A program made the position numbers and the translations under genes. From an uncultured Sphingomonadales bacterium (GTDB lineage: Bacteria > Pseudomonadota > Alphaproteobacteria > Sphingomonadales > Sphingomonadaceae), in contig CAIKKO010000448.1 of the NCBI GenBank assembly GCA_903828025.1, positions 1-15,182 of the forward strand: a stretch of DNA of 15,182 nt, written 5' to 3'. Shown here piece by piece: positions 1 to 8,094 of this stretch. Positions within the stretch are counted from its first letter, which is position 1, and each line of letters begins with the position of its first letter. Below the pieces are notes generated by a model that made no database searches, was not told the DNA's origin, and was given only the letters and a program-made list of their open reading frames with translations.

Positions 1-2630
1 CGAGCGGCACTGGCGGCATTGCGCTGGGCGGGCAGGCGACCGCAGGCAATGCGGGCGGTACCTCCAAGGGCGACATTGCCATCGGCACATCGACCGGCAT
101 TCTGGCCACAGGTGTCAACGGCGGCACATTGACCACCGCGAGCGGCGGCAATTCGATTGCCATCGGCACAGGGGCGCAAGCGACCGGGTCTGGCTCACTC
201 GCGCTGGGCGCGCTGAGCAGCGATGGCGGAATGGCCAACGTCGTATCGGTCGGCAGCGCGACCAATCAGCGCCGCATCGTTAATCTCGCGGCAGGCACCG
301 GCGGCACGGATGCGGTCAACCTCAACCAGCTCAACACCGCGATTGCCGGGGTGACTGCGGGGGCTAACCCGGCGCTTGCGGCCGACAACACCGATGCGCT
401 GGCGCCCGCCGCTGCATCGGGGCGTGATGCGGTCGCAACGGGCTACGGTGCCTCCGCGAGCGGGACGCTTGCTGTGGCTAACGGCTACAGCTCGCAAGCA
501 AGCGGCGGCGGCGCTGTCGCCATAGGCACGAAGACGACCGCATCCGGTGAAAGCGCAGTGGCGCTGGGCTTGCTGGCCAGCGCAACAAGCAAGGCGGCAA
601 CCGCTGTCGGTTTCCAGGCCAGCGCCTCAGCCGACTATACCACCGCTTTGGGCGATGGATCGCGCGCCAGCAGCAACGGGGGCACGGCGGTGGGGTATAA
701 CGCCAGCGCAACGAGGGCCAGTGCAACCAGCCTTGGCGCGGATTCGATTGCCGATGGCATCGCGAGCCTGGCTGTCGGCGGCGGCAAGGCCAACAAGACT
801 TATGACATCGCCATCGGCAGCGGCAGCATCGTCTACGATCAGCAGAGCATCGCCTTCAGTACCCAAGCCTTGGCCTATGGCACAAACTCGCTGGCCGAGG
901 GTTCCTTCGCCCAAACCAATGGCTTGCAGGATGTCGCGCTCGGCGCATCTGCGCAGACCTTTGGCGAAAACTCGATCGCGATCGGTACGTTCGCGACAGC
1001 GGGCAATACCGGCGCGGTTGCAATCGGGCGGCTGAGCTATGCACTCGGCGTCGGCAGCACCGCGCTTGGCCGGGAAAGCGAGGCGCGCGGTATCAACAGC
1101 GTCGCGCTCGGGCTCGGCTCGCTCGCCTCTGCCGACAACGTGGTCTCGGTTGGCAACACGACCAACCAGCGCCGCATCGTCAATGTGGCGGCAGGAACCG
1201 CAGCCACCGACGCGGTCAATCTCGGCCAGGTCACCGCGCTGGTGGGCGCAGCCTCGCACGGGGATACAGGCTTTGCCGCAAACAACACCGCCGGGCGCAC
1301 CGCTCCCGTTGCAGGCGGCAGCAACGCTGTGGCGGGCGGATACGGTGCGAGCGCCAGTGGCAACGGCAGTGTGGCACTGGGGACGACGGCCACCGCAACC
1401 GGCAGCAACGCCACGGCACTGGGCGCGGCTTCGACGGCTGGCGCAGGCGCCACCGCGCTGGGTGCAAACTCCGCCGCCACCGGCTCGTTCGCCAGCGCCA
1501 TCGGCAACGGATCGACCGCATCGGGCGCATCGGCGAGCGCCATCGGCCTCGACAGCCAGGCGACCGCAGATCGCAGCGTGGCGCTGGGATCGGGCTCGGT
1601 CGCCGATCAGGCGGATACGGTCTCGGTAGGGACTTCGACGTCGCTGCGCCGCATCGTCAACGTGGCGGACGGCGTCGGCGCGCACGATGCGGTTTCGCTG
1701 CAGCAGCTGAACACGGCGATTGCGGCGGTGGGCATCTCTAGCTCGGCGCAGGACGGCAGCTTTTCCGCTGGTGCAGGCGCATCAAGCAGCGGCGACGGCA
1801 GCGTTGCCGTCGGCCAGGGCGCGACCAGCAGCAATGCCGGCTCCATCGCGATCGGCAGCGGTGCGCAGGCAACGGCGGACCCCACAACCGCGGTCGGGGC
1901 CTCCTCGGTAGCTTCGGCCAACAATGCGGCGGCGTTTGCCGCCAGCGCGCAGGCGACCGGGGTCAATTCGGTGGCGCTCGGGGCCAACTCGGTTGCCACG
2001 CGCGCCAACACCGTGTCGGTCGGATCGGCAGACCAAACGCGGCAGATCGTGAACCTTGCCGCCGGCACGATTGCTGCGGGTTCGACCGATGCGGTCGATG
2101 GGGGCCAAGCCTATGATCAGGCCGCCAGCGTGGCAAGCGCGCTGGGCGGCGGCAGCACGGTGGCGGAAAACGGCACGGTGACCGGGCCGACGTATGCGGT
2201 GGGGGACAGCACATACCACTCTGTCGGTGCGGCGTTCGATGCTTCCAATGCGCGGGTCTCCAGAATTCAGGGGCAAGTTTCGACGCTCAGCGCTTCGGTG
2301 GCGGCGCTGCAAGGCCAGGTCGGCGCGCTGGACACTTCGTTCAAGGCGCTGAGCACCTCGGTCGGCCAGTTGCAGACTTACGCACAGGAGGCCCGGCGCG
2401 AATCCCGCTTCGGCATCGCGCAGGCCATGGCAATGACCGCCGCCCCGCTTCCCTCCGAACCGGGCAAGACATCGTACACCTTCAACCTCGCGACGTTCCA
2501 TGGCCGGTCGGCGGCAGGCCTTTCGATGGCGCATCGCTTCAACACGCAGGCCCCGTTCGCGATCACCGGCGGTGTTTCCTACAGCGCTGACTCGACGGCA
2601 TACCGGGTCGGCGTGGCAGGCGAGTTCTGA
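1..2630 (+). CDS. Trimeric autotransporter adhesin (YadA-like), 5' end missing
   Basis: This is the C-terminal 875 residues of a type Vc secreted adhesin. The frame is open to the left edge (codons from base 3), so the true start, signal peptide and any N-terminal ESPR segment lie outside; the TTG at 129 is only an internal codon. Most of the protein is YadA-head type repeats of the form G-x-x-A-x-A-x-G-x-x-S. They are interrupted by four neck-like motifs (VSVG...RRIVN...DAVxLxQL) near bases 238-336, 1138-1236, 1616-1718 and 2010-2112. A short coiled-coil stalk follows (about 2260-2400, SRIQGQVSTLSASVAALQGQ), then a YadA anchor of about 74 residues (2405-2627) ending in the Phe typical of outer-membrane proteins. 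Family knowledge: the product trimerises, the anchor forms a 12-strand barrel, and the head mediates adhesion or autoaggregation. The ligand cannot be predicted. A strong hairpin follows the stop. Confidence 0.95.
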   Translation, partial: SGTGGIALGGQATAGNAGGTSKGDIAIGTSTGILATGVNGGTLTTASGGNSIAIGTGAQATGSGSLALGALSSDGGMANVVSVGSATNQRRIVNLAAGTGGTDAVNLNQLNTAIAGVTAGANPALAADNTDALAPAAASGRDAVATGYGASASGTLAVANGYSSQASGGGAVAIGTKTTASGESAVALGLLASATSKAATAVGFQASASADYTTALGDGSRASSNGGTAVGYNASATRASATSLGADSIADGIASLAVGGGKANKTYDIAIGSGSIVYDQQSIAFSTQALAYGTNSLAEGSFAQTNGLQDVALGASAQTFGENSIAIGTFATAGNTGAVAIGRLSYALGVGSTALGRESEARGINSVALGLGSLASADNVVSVGNTTNQRRIVNVAAGTAATDAVNLGQVTALVGAASHGDTGFAANNTAGRTAPVAGGSNAVAGGYGASASGNGSVALGTTATATGSNATALGAASTAGAGATALGANSAATGSFASAIGNGSTASGASASAIGLDSQATADRSVALGSGSVADQADTVSVGTSTSLRRIVNVADGVGAHDAVSLQQLNTAIAAVGISSSAQDGSFSAGAGASSSGDGSVAVGQGATSSNAGSIAIGSGAQATADPTTAVGASSVASANNAAAFAASAQATGVNSVALGANSVATRANTVSVGSADQTRQIVNLAAGTIAAGSTDAVDGGQAYDQAASVASALGGGSTVAENGTVTGPTYAVGDSTYHSVGAAFDASNARVSRIQGQVSTLSASVAALQGQVGALDTSFKALSTSVGQLQTYAQEARRESRFGIAQAMAMTAAPLPSEPGKTSYTFNLATFHGRSAAGLSMAHRFNTQAPFAITGGVSYSADSTAYRVGVAGEF
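238..1236 (+). repeat. Duplicated neck-module DNA repeat, copies 900 bp apart
   Basis: Bases about 238-336 and 1138-1236 encode nearly the same neck motif (VVSVG-x-x-TNQRRIVN-x-AAGT). The two copies are exactly 900 bases (300 codons) apart and share the identical stretch cagcgccgcatcgt. Two more diverged copies lie near 1616-1718 and 2010-2112. This is consistent with modular growth of the adhesin by in-frame duplication. The span given covers the first two copies and the head repeats between them. Confidence 0.7.
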
Positions 2631-2635
2631 GCGGG

Positions 2636-2668
2636 CGGCGGGGGGCATCATCGGCATGCCCCTCGCCG
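2636..2668 (+). terminator. Terminator-like hairpin after the adhesin gene
   Basis: Bases 2636-2648 pair with 2656-2668 around a 7-base loop (catcggc), giving a 13-bp stem with a single G-U pair at 2641/2663. It starts six bases after the adhesin stop. No T-tract follows, so it may need Rho or act mainly as an mRNA 3' stabiliser. It separates the adhesin from the downstream regulator operon, which then needs its own promoter or read-through. Confidence 0.6.
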
Positions 2669-2723
2669 TCACGCCCAAGATCACATACGGTGCGGTTCGG
2701 GCAGGTATGAGGGGAGGCCATTG

Positions 2724-3326
2724 ATGAGCGTGCAGATCCTCCTGATCGACGATCACCCGCTGTTTGTGGACGGCTTCGTGGGGATGGTCCGCGAGAACCG
2801 GCCAAGCTGGAAGGTCGATGCGTTCCTGACGGCGGCAGATGGATGCGCCGCATTGGCTGGGCAATCGCACTGGGATCTGGCCATCGTCGATATCCAGCTG
2901 CCCGACGCCGATGGTTTCGATACGATTGCGCGGATCGCCGAACTCAACGCGGCTGTCCCGCGGATCATCATCTCCGGCCGCGAAGACGAAGCCGCCCGGT
3001 TTCGCGCGCGGAGAGCGGGAGCCAGCGGTTTCATCGTCAAATCGCTGGCAGCCGAAGCCATGCTGGGCGGGATGGACAGCGTGCTTTCGGGCGCGATGAG
3101 CTTTGCCGATGCTGCGCCGGATCGCGGCGTTCCCAACCTCTCGCAACGCCAGATCGACGTGCTGCTGCTGCTCGCCGAGGGCCACGCCAACAAAGTTATC
3201 CGCCACCAGCTTGGCATCGCGGAACGAACGGTGCGTTCGCACCTGACCGAAATCTACCAGGCGCTGGGCACCCATTCGCGCGTCCACGCCATTCTGCGTG
3301 CGCGCGAACTGGGGGTGATCGAATGA
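2724..3326 (+). CDS. NarL/FixJ-type response regulator
   Basis: A 200-residue, two-domain transcription factor. The receiver domain (about 1-120) has acidic residues D9/D10, phospho-acceptor D56 in the context AIVDIQLPD, switch residue S84 and conserved K106. A linker leads to a LuxR-type helix-turn-helix (about 139-200), seen in LSQRQIDVLLLLAEGHANK followed by the recognition-helix segment AERTVRSHL. The ATG at 2724 is chosen because GGGGAGG (2711-2717) sits six bases upstream; a TTG one codon earlier is less likely. The stop overlaps the start of the downstream hybrid kinase (ATGA), so the two are probably translationally coupled and form a cognate pair. Target genes are unknown; the adhesin immediately upstream is an obvious but untested candidate. 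Confidence 0.95.
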   Translation: MSVQILLIDDHPLFVDGFVGMVRENRPSWKVDAFLTAADGCAALAGQSHWDLAIVDIQLPDADGFDTIARIAELNAAVPRIIISGREDEAARFRARRAGASGFIVKSLAAEAMLGGMDSVLSGAMSFADAAPDRGVPNLSQRQIDVLLLLAEGHANKVIRHQLGIAERTVRSHLTEIYQALGTHSRVHAILRARELGVIE

Positions 3327-5203
3327 CCGCAGCGGGCCGATCGGCCGATCTTTTTCACACGCAAATGATCGAGACGCAATATCAGCAGGCGCGCAACAAC
3401 ATCCTCGCCGAAAATGTCACGCTGGTGTTCATCGTCATCAGCGGGCTGTTGCACAATTCGTGGAAGTCGGTCCTGCTGTGGACGCTGTGCGAAGTCTCAA
3501 GCCAGATCTACCGCACGATCTTCATGCTCAAGCCCTATGCACGCGGCTGGCCCGAGACGGACTTCGCGCGGTACTGGGCGCGCCACCACGCCATCTACCA
3601 GACCACGATCGGGGTGATCTGGGGCGCTTCGATGTTCGTGTTTGCGCACGCGTCGGACCCGGAATCGGTGGTCCTCACGGTGACGGGGCTGGTGGTCATC
3701 GTCAGCGGCGCGGTGCCGGGACTGGCCTATAACCAATTGGCCATGCGCGGTTTTCTGGTGACATCGTTCGGCCTTATGGCCCTGCGGCTGCTGCAATTCG
3801 GCGGGATCGACTATTTCATTCTCGCCGCCGCGCTCACGCTGTATGGCGGCGTGCTCTGGCTGATGGGGGCGCTGCAGAGCCGGAATGTCGAGGAAGGCAT
3901 TCGCATCCGGTTCGAAAACATCGAACTGCTCGAAGAGCTTTCAGCCCAGACCGCGCAGGCGCGCGAGGCACGCGAGATCGCAGAAGCCGCCAACCTCGGG
4001 AAATCCCAGTTCCTCGCGGCCGCAAGCCACGATCTGCGCCAGCCGCTTTATGCGCTCAGCCTGTTTTCGGAATCGCTGCAAGCCCTCTCGCTGTCGGACA
4101 AGGCCCGGGGCATCGTCACCCAGATGCAGGGCAACCTCGATGCGCTCGAACGGCTGTTCAGCGGGCTGCTCGATATTTCCCGGCTCGATGCCGGGGTGGT
4201 GAAAGCGCATGGCGAACCGATTGCCTGCGACGTGCTGTTCGACCGGATCGATCACTACTTGCGCCCGATGGCAATCCAGTTGGGCCTCGATCTGCGCTAC
4301 CGCTCGGACGGGTCGGTGCTGTTCAGTGACCCGGCGCTGATCGAACAGATCCTCGTCAACCTCGCCACCAACGCGCTGCGCAACACCGCACAAGGCGGCG
4401 TGCTGATCGCGAGCCGGCGGCGCGGAGGCCAGATCCGGCTTGAGGTGTGGGACACCGGATCGGGCATCGCCGCGGCCGATCTCGACCGTATCTTCGATGA
4501 GTTCGTGCAGGTCGGCAATCCCGAACGCAATCGCCGCAAGGGCATGGGCCTTGGCCTCGCGATCGTTCGCCGCGCGGCGCGGTTGCTGGGAACGACGATC
4601 TCGGTGCGGTCTGTGCCCGGGCGCGGATCGTTGTTTTGCCTCACGCAGCCGATGGCAGAGAGCGGCCAGACGCCCGAAAACACGACTTTCGCCGAACTCG
4701 ATGATCCCATCAGCGGGATGTCTTTGCTGATCGTCGAAGATGATCCCGATGTGCGAACCGCTTTGGCCACGCTCACCCGCCAGTGGGGGATGATCGCCGA
4801 TGTCGTGTGCAATGCCGACGAGGCGCTCGAACGGCTTGGCGGGCCTGCCGATTACGCCATCATCATGAGCGACTATCGGCTGCCCGGCCCGCTGAACGGA
4901 TTGCAGTTCCTGCGCCAGTGCAAGGCGCTGGACAGCAGCACATCGTATTGCCTGATCACCGGTGATCTCGATCCCACCATCCTGGCCGAAGCGCAGGCGG
5001 CAGACATTCCCCTGGCCCACAAGCCGCTGCCGCCCGCACGGTTGCGCGCGCTGCTGATTCATTTGGTGAGCAAATCAGCGATCAAAGCCAAGCTGCCGGC
5101 AGCAGGGCAGGATGCCGGTTTGCGCCAAGCCGGGGTGTCCAGCAGTTTGCCGCGATCCCTCGTTCCGCCACCCGCAACACCCGACGCTTCCCAGCCCCAT
5201 TAA
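3323..5203 (+). CDS. Membrane hybrid sensor histidine kinase with C-terminal receiver
   Basis: A 626-residue protein. The N-terminal third holds about six hydrophobic segments (roughly 31-45, 48-66, 92-108, 115-135, 142-158, 162-184) with only short loops, so the signal is probably sensed in or near the membrane. A charged helical linker (186-225) leads to the kinase core: H-box SHDLRQPLYALSLF with phospho-accepting H236, N-box with N350, G1 box DTGSGIA with D377, and a G2-like GMGLGLAIV. A receiver follows (about 468-590) with D473/D474, phospho-acceptor D517 (SDYRLPG) and K567, then a Pro-rich tail. No Hpt domain is visible. The HDLRQP H-box marks a kinase subgroup often paired with LuxR-type regulators, as here. 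The ATG at 3323 overlaps the regulator stop, and GGGGG just upstream may serve as ribosome site. The ligand cannot be told. Confidence 0.93.
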   Translation: MTAAGRSADLFHTQMIETQYQQARNNILAENVTLVFIVISGLLHNSWKSVLLWTLCEVSSQIYRTIFMLKPYARGWPETDFARYWARHHAIYQTTIGVIWGASMFVFAHASDPESVVLTVTGLVVIVSGAVPGLAYNQLAMRGFLVTSFGLMALRLLQFGGIDYFILAAALTLYGGVLWLMGALQSRNVEEGIRIRFENIELLEELSAQTAQAREAREIAEAANLGKSQFLAAASHDLRQPLYALSLFSESLQALSLSDKARGIVTQMQGNLDALERLFSGLLDISRLDAGVVKAHGEPIACDVLFDRIDHYLRPMAIQLGLDLRYRSDGSVLFSDPALIEQILVNLATNALRNTAQGGVLIASRRRGGQIRLEVWDTGSGIAAADLDRIFDEFVQVGNPERNRRKGMGLGLAIVRRAARLLGTTISVRSVPGRGSLFCLTQPMAESGQTPENTTFAELDDPISGMSLLIVEDDPDVRTALATLTRQWGMIADVVCNADEALERLGGPADYAIIMSDYRLPGPLNGLQFLRQCKALDSSTSYCLITGDLDPTILAEAQAADIPLAHKPLPPARLRALLIHLVSKSAIKAKLPAAGQDAGLRQAGVSSSLPRSLVPPPATPDASQPH

Positions 5204-5461
5204 CGACCGGCTGATCCTGATCGAGCGCCCTGTCCCCCACTCGGCAGGCACGCCGTTTGTCAGCGATTCACCACAGGTAAGCCCGAACTAAGGGCTCTTG
5301 CGTAGACCCAGCGACAAGATTTTTGTCCGAGAATTTACGATTTGGAAGGCGAAGGGGCTCCATGGACGGTCACCGAGCGCGTTTCGGTCCCGCGAATCCT
5401 GCCAGTTCGGCAGGGCGACGGCGGGAGGGAACGGCCCGAACCAGTTGAGGAAAGTCGCCAA
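5204..5461. other. Gene-free leader region before the Tad genes, with inverted repeats
   Basis: This stretch has no convincing gene. It holds three short inverted repeats: GACAA/TTGTC (5313-5317/5323-5327), ACCGA/TCGGT (5372-5376/5384-5388) and CCTGCC/GGCAGG (5398-5403/5409-5414). The promoter of the pseudopilin genes should lie here, but I could not fix -35/-10 boxes with confidence. GAGGA at 5447-5451 is the probable ribosome site for the ATG at 5462, at a rather long spacing of ten bases. The TadG frame stays open upstream to a TTG at 5342, but that extension has no family-like sequence. Confidence 0.5.
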
Positions 5462-7477
5462 ATGCCGCGCCTGTCGAAAGCTCTGGGAGGCACAAGGTTC
5501 GCCGCCAAGCTGGCCACCACGCTGGCCTCGGGGCAATCGCTGCTGAGGCAACTCGGGCGCGATACGGCCGGTAACACGCTGGGCATTGCGCTCTTTACCA
5601 TCGTCCTTCTCGTCAGTCTCGCGGGTAGCGGCACCGATATGGCGCGCGCTTACATGACCAAGACCAGCCTGCAGAATGCCTGCGACGCGGGCGTGCTGGC
5701 GGGCCGCAAGGCGATGGCGGTTTCGGGCAACTACGGCACGGCGGAGACGGCGAAGGCGAACAAGATGTTCAACTTCAACTTCAACCCGAACGCCACCAAC
5801 GCCTCCTCGATCTCGTTCAATACGTCCGGCACGACCACCGGCGCGGTCACCGGTACGGCGACCACGACCATGCCCACCGTGATCATGGGCATCTTCGGGT
5901 TCTCGTCGATCAACCTCACCGTCGCGTGCAGCGCCGAACTGCAGATGGCCAGCGCCGACGTGATGTTCATTCTCGACACCACCGGGTCGATGGCTGACAC
6001 GCCTTCGAACGGCTATTCCAACAGCGGCCCCGATTCCAAGATTCAGGGCCTGCGCGATGCGGTGCGCAACTTCTACAAGACCGTTGCCGCTGCGGTTGTC
6101 GACAAGACCAACACGCGCATCCGCTTCGGGTTCGTGCCGTTTACCGCGACGGTCAACATGGGCGGGCTGGTCGCGTCAGGCGATATGCCAACCAGCTATT
6201 TCTCCGATACCCAGCCCTTCCAGACCGCGCTCGCGTACTTCAACACGCCGGTCTATGTCGGTACGGCGGGCTCGCCAGTGGCCACGACTGAGACGTATGG
6301 CTCGGCCATTACATCGGCCAATTGCACCAGCTACGGGCAGAACAAATACCCGACCAACATCGGCAGCCCCGTGAGCGGCGGCGGCCCAGCGCCAACCGCG
6401 ACCACCAGCACCGACTATAGCTGGAAGGCGTGGACGCAGACCTCGGGCAGCGGTAGCGGCGCGCTCGGCACCTGCGTGCGCAACAAGTCGGTGACCACCA
6501 CCACTTATGTCACTCGCTACCAGTTCACCAACTGGATCTTCAAAGCCGCAACGCTCAATATCAGCGCGTTCAAGGGCTTGGGCTCGGTCCCCGTGGTCAC
6601 AAACATCTCCGCAACCGCAACCGTGCCGACCGCCGGCACGTATGATATGCCCACGCTCGCCTCGATGGTCGGCACCGCCGGTGTCACCGGGCTGACGACA
6701 ACCAACGCGACTTGGGGTGGCTGCATCGAGGAACGCGCGACGGTCCAGAATCTGGCGATGAACCCGGTCCCGAGCGGCGCGACCGATCTCGATATCGATA
6801 CGATACCGACAAGCGATGCCAGCCGCTGGCACCTCAATCTGAATGATGTCGAGTGGTATCGCGGCAGCACCAACGTCACCTCGCGCACCGAAACCAGCCT
6901 GCAGGGCGACACCTATCGTGTGGGTTCGCAGTGCCCGCCGAAGGCCATGTTGTTCACCACAGTCGATACCTCCGCGCCGACCGTGGTGCCGAGCTGGCTC
7001 GATACTTATGTCAACACGCTGGTGGCAGCCGGTAGCACCTATCACGATATCGGCATGATCTGGGGTGCGCGCCTCGGCAGTCCGACCGGGCCTTGGGCTT
7101 CGAACGTCACCGCCGACGCAACCAAGTATCCCTCGGTCAGCCGCCACATCATCTTCATGACCGACGGCCTCATGGCGCCGACGACCACTGCCTACAGCGC
7201 CTATGGTCAGGAACTCTATGACAACCGCGTCGCGCCCAACGGCTCATCGAGCAACACCCTCGTAAGCTATCATAACAACCGCTTCCTTGCCGCCTGCACC
7301 AAGGCCAAGAACCTTGGCTACACGGTGTGGGTGATCGGGTTCGGCACCTCGCTGACCACGCAGATGACGACTTGCGCCACCGCCGGGCGCGCGTTTCAGG
7401 CGAGCAACACCGCCACGCTCAACAACACGTTCAAATATATCGCCGGCCAGGTCGCCGACTTGCGGATCAACAAGTGA
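5462..7477 (+). CDS. tadG: TadG-like pilus assembly protein with von Willebrand A domain
   Basis: A 671-residue protein of the TadG family, which acts with Flp/Tad pili in the inner membrane and periplasm. The N-terminus has the family signature: a short basic cytoplasmic part, RDTAGNTLGIALF, one membrane helix (about 39-58), then TSLQNACDAGVLAGRKAM. A von Willebrand A fold begins near residue 167 with the metal-site motif DTTGS (D172, T174, S176), continues after a large insertion with WGGCIEER and IIFMTDG, and ends with YTVWVIGFGTS. At least eight cysteines fall in the exported part, so disulfides are likely. The ATG at 5462 is preferred over the upstream TTG because it gives the usual short N-terminus. 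The TGA overlaps the next ATG by one base. Its exact role in Tad pilus assembly is not settled even in model species. Confidence 0.9.
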   Translation: MPRLSKALGGTRFAAKLATTLASGQSLLRQLGRDTAGNTLGIALFTIVLLVSLAGSGTDMARAYMTKTSLQNACDAGVLAGRKAMAVSGNYGTAETAKANKMFNFNFNPNATNASSISFNTSGTTTGAVTGTATTTMPTVIMGIFGFSSINLTVACSAELQMASADVMFILDTTGSMADTPSNGYSNSGPDSKIQGLRDAVRNFYKTVAAAVVDKTNTRIRFGFVPFTATVNMGGLVASGDMPTSYFSDTQPFQTALAYFNTPVYVGTAGSPVATTETYGSAITSANCTSYGQNKYPTNIGSPVSGGGPAPTATTSTDYSWKAWTQTSGSGSGALGTCVRNKSVTTTTYVTRYQFTNWIFKAATLNISAFKGLGSVPVVTNISATATVPTAGTYDMPTLASMVGTAGVTGLTTTNATWGGCIEERATVQNLAMNPVPSGATDLDIDTIPTSDASRWHLNLNDVEWYRGSTNVTSRTETSLQGDTYRVGSQCPPKAMLFTTVDTSAPTVVPSWLDTYVNTLVAAGSTYHDIGMIWGARLGSPTGPWASNVTADATKYPSVSRHIIFMTDGLMAPTTTAYSAYGQELYDNRVAPNGSSSNTLVSYHNNRFLAACTKAKNLGYTVWVIGFGTSLTTQMTTCATAGRAFQASNTATLNNTFKYIAGQVADLRINK

Positions 7478-8094
7478 TGGCCAGCCCCACCCCGCACCGC
7501 TCGGTCCGTTCGCTGTCGCTGGCGCTGCTGCGCGATCAGGGCGGCGCAAGCGCGGTCGAGTTTGCGATGACCGCACCGATCCTGTTCCTGATGGTCGCCG
7601 GTTCGCTCGACATGGCGCAAGGCTACTACGTCAACACCGTGCTGCAGGGCGCGGTGAACGCGGCCGCCCGCAAATCGTCGTTGCAGAGCGGCCAGACCAG
7701 TTCGGCCACGCTCGACGGGCTTGTCACCACCATGATCACCAACGTGATGCCGAAGGCGACCGTGACTTTCGTTCGCAAGAATTATGCGGAATTCACGGCG
7801 GTCGGCATGCCGGAAGATTTCACCGATACGAACAAGAACGGCAAATACGATTCCACCGAATGCTTTGTCGATATGAACGGCAACGGCGTGTGGGATGCCG
7901 ATATGGGCAAGACCGGCCTTGGCGGCGCCAACGATGTCGTCGTCTACACCGTCACGGTCAATTACAAGCGGCTGTTCGGCCTGGGCAGCTATCTGGGCCT
8001 GCCGCTCAGCCAGACCATCCACGCCACCACGATCCTCAAAAACCAGCCGTTCGCGACCCAGTCCTCCCGCACCGGGACCTCCATATGCCCATAA
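7477..8094 (+). CDS. tadE: TadE-like pseudopilin with calcium-loop-like motifs
   Basis: A 205-residue TadE-family protein. The N-terminus shows the pseudopilin pattern: basic leader, GGASAVEFAM with the conserved Glu (E28), and one hydrophobic helix (about 26-46). TadE proteins are processed by the Tad prepilin peptidase and are needed for Tad pilus biogenesis. The unusual part is residues 117-144: DTNKNGKYDSTE, which fits a 12-residue EF-hand-type loop with D, N, N, D and E at positions 1, 3, 5, 9 and 12, followed by DMNGNGVWDADMG, a second Asp/Asn-rich loop. Calcium binding is an inference from the pattern. The start (7477) overlaps the tadG stop in TGATG, and the 3' end overlaps the next gene by ten bases, so translation is probably coupled across the three genes. 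Confidence 0.88.
   Translation: MASPTPHRSVRSLSLALLRDQGGASAVEFAMTAPILFLMVAGSLDMAQGYYVNTVLQGAVNAAARKSSLQSGQTSSATLDGLVTTMITNVMPKATVTFVRKNYAEFTAVGMPEDFTDTNKNGKYDSTECFVDMNGNGVWDADMGKTGLGGANDVVVYTVTVNYKRLFGLGSYLGLPLSQTIHATTILKNQPFATQSSRTGTSICP
7825..7908 (+). other. Two tandem D-x-N-x-N-G calcium-loop-like motifs in the TadE-like protein
   Basis: Codons 117-128 encode a canonical-looking 12-residue loop with acidic or amide ligands at positions 1, 3, 5, 9 and a Glu at 12. Codons 132-144 encode a second loop, D-M-N-G-N-G-V-W-D-A-D, lacking the position-12 Glu. Similar spacing occurs in EF-hand, dockerin and thrombospondin-type calcium repeats. A cysteine (C129) lies between them. Confidence 0.6.

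Noticed and set aside
627..1685. 352-codon minus-strand frame inside the adhesin
   Set aside because: It is a shadow of the Gly/Ala-rich repeats, with no start signal or family likeness.
1782..3287. 501-codon open frame on the minus strand across the adhesin and response regulator
   Set aside because: It spans two well-supported plus-strand genes and an intergenic hairpin, and its translation is Arg-rich and low in complexity with no domain.
3941..5062. 373-codon minus-strand frame opposite the hybrid kinase
   Set aside because: The plus strand has all kinase and receiver motifs; the antisense product has none.
5447..5456. GAGGAAAGTC, which resembles the conserved 5' element of RNase P RNA
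   Set aside because: Only ten bases match. The continuation (GCCAAATG) departs from the RNase P consensus and runs straight into the tadG start codon, so it is best read as a ribosome site.
5342..5461. N-terminal extension of the TadG-like protein from a TTG
   Set aside because: The 40 extra residues have no family-like content and would displace the usual short cytoplasmic N-terminus; the ATG at 5462 has a purine-rich site upstream.
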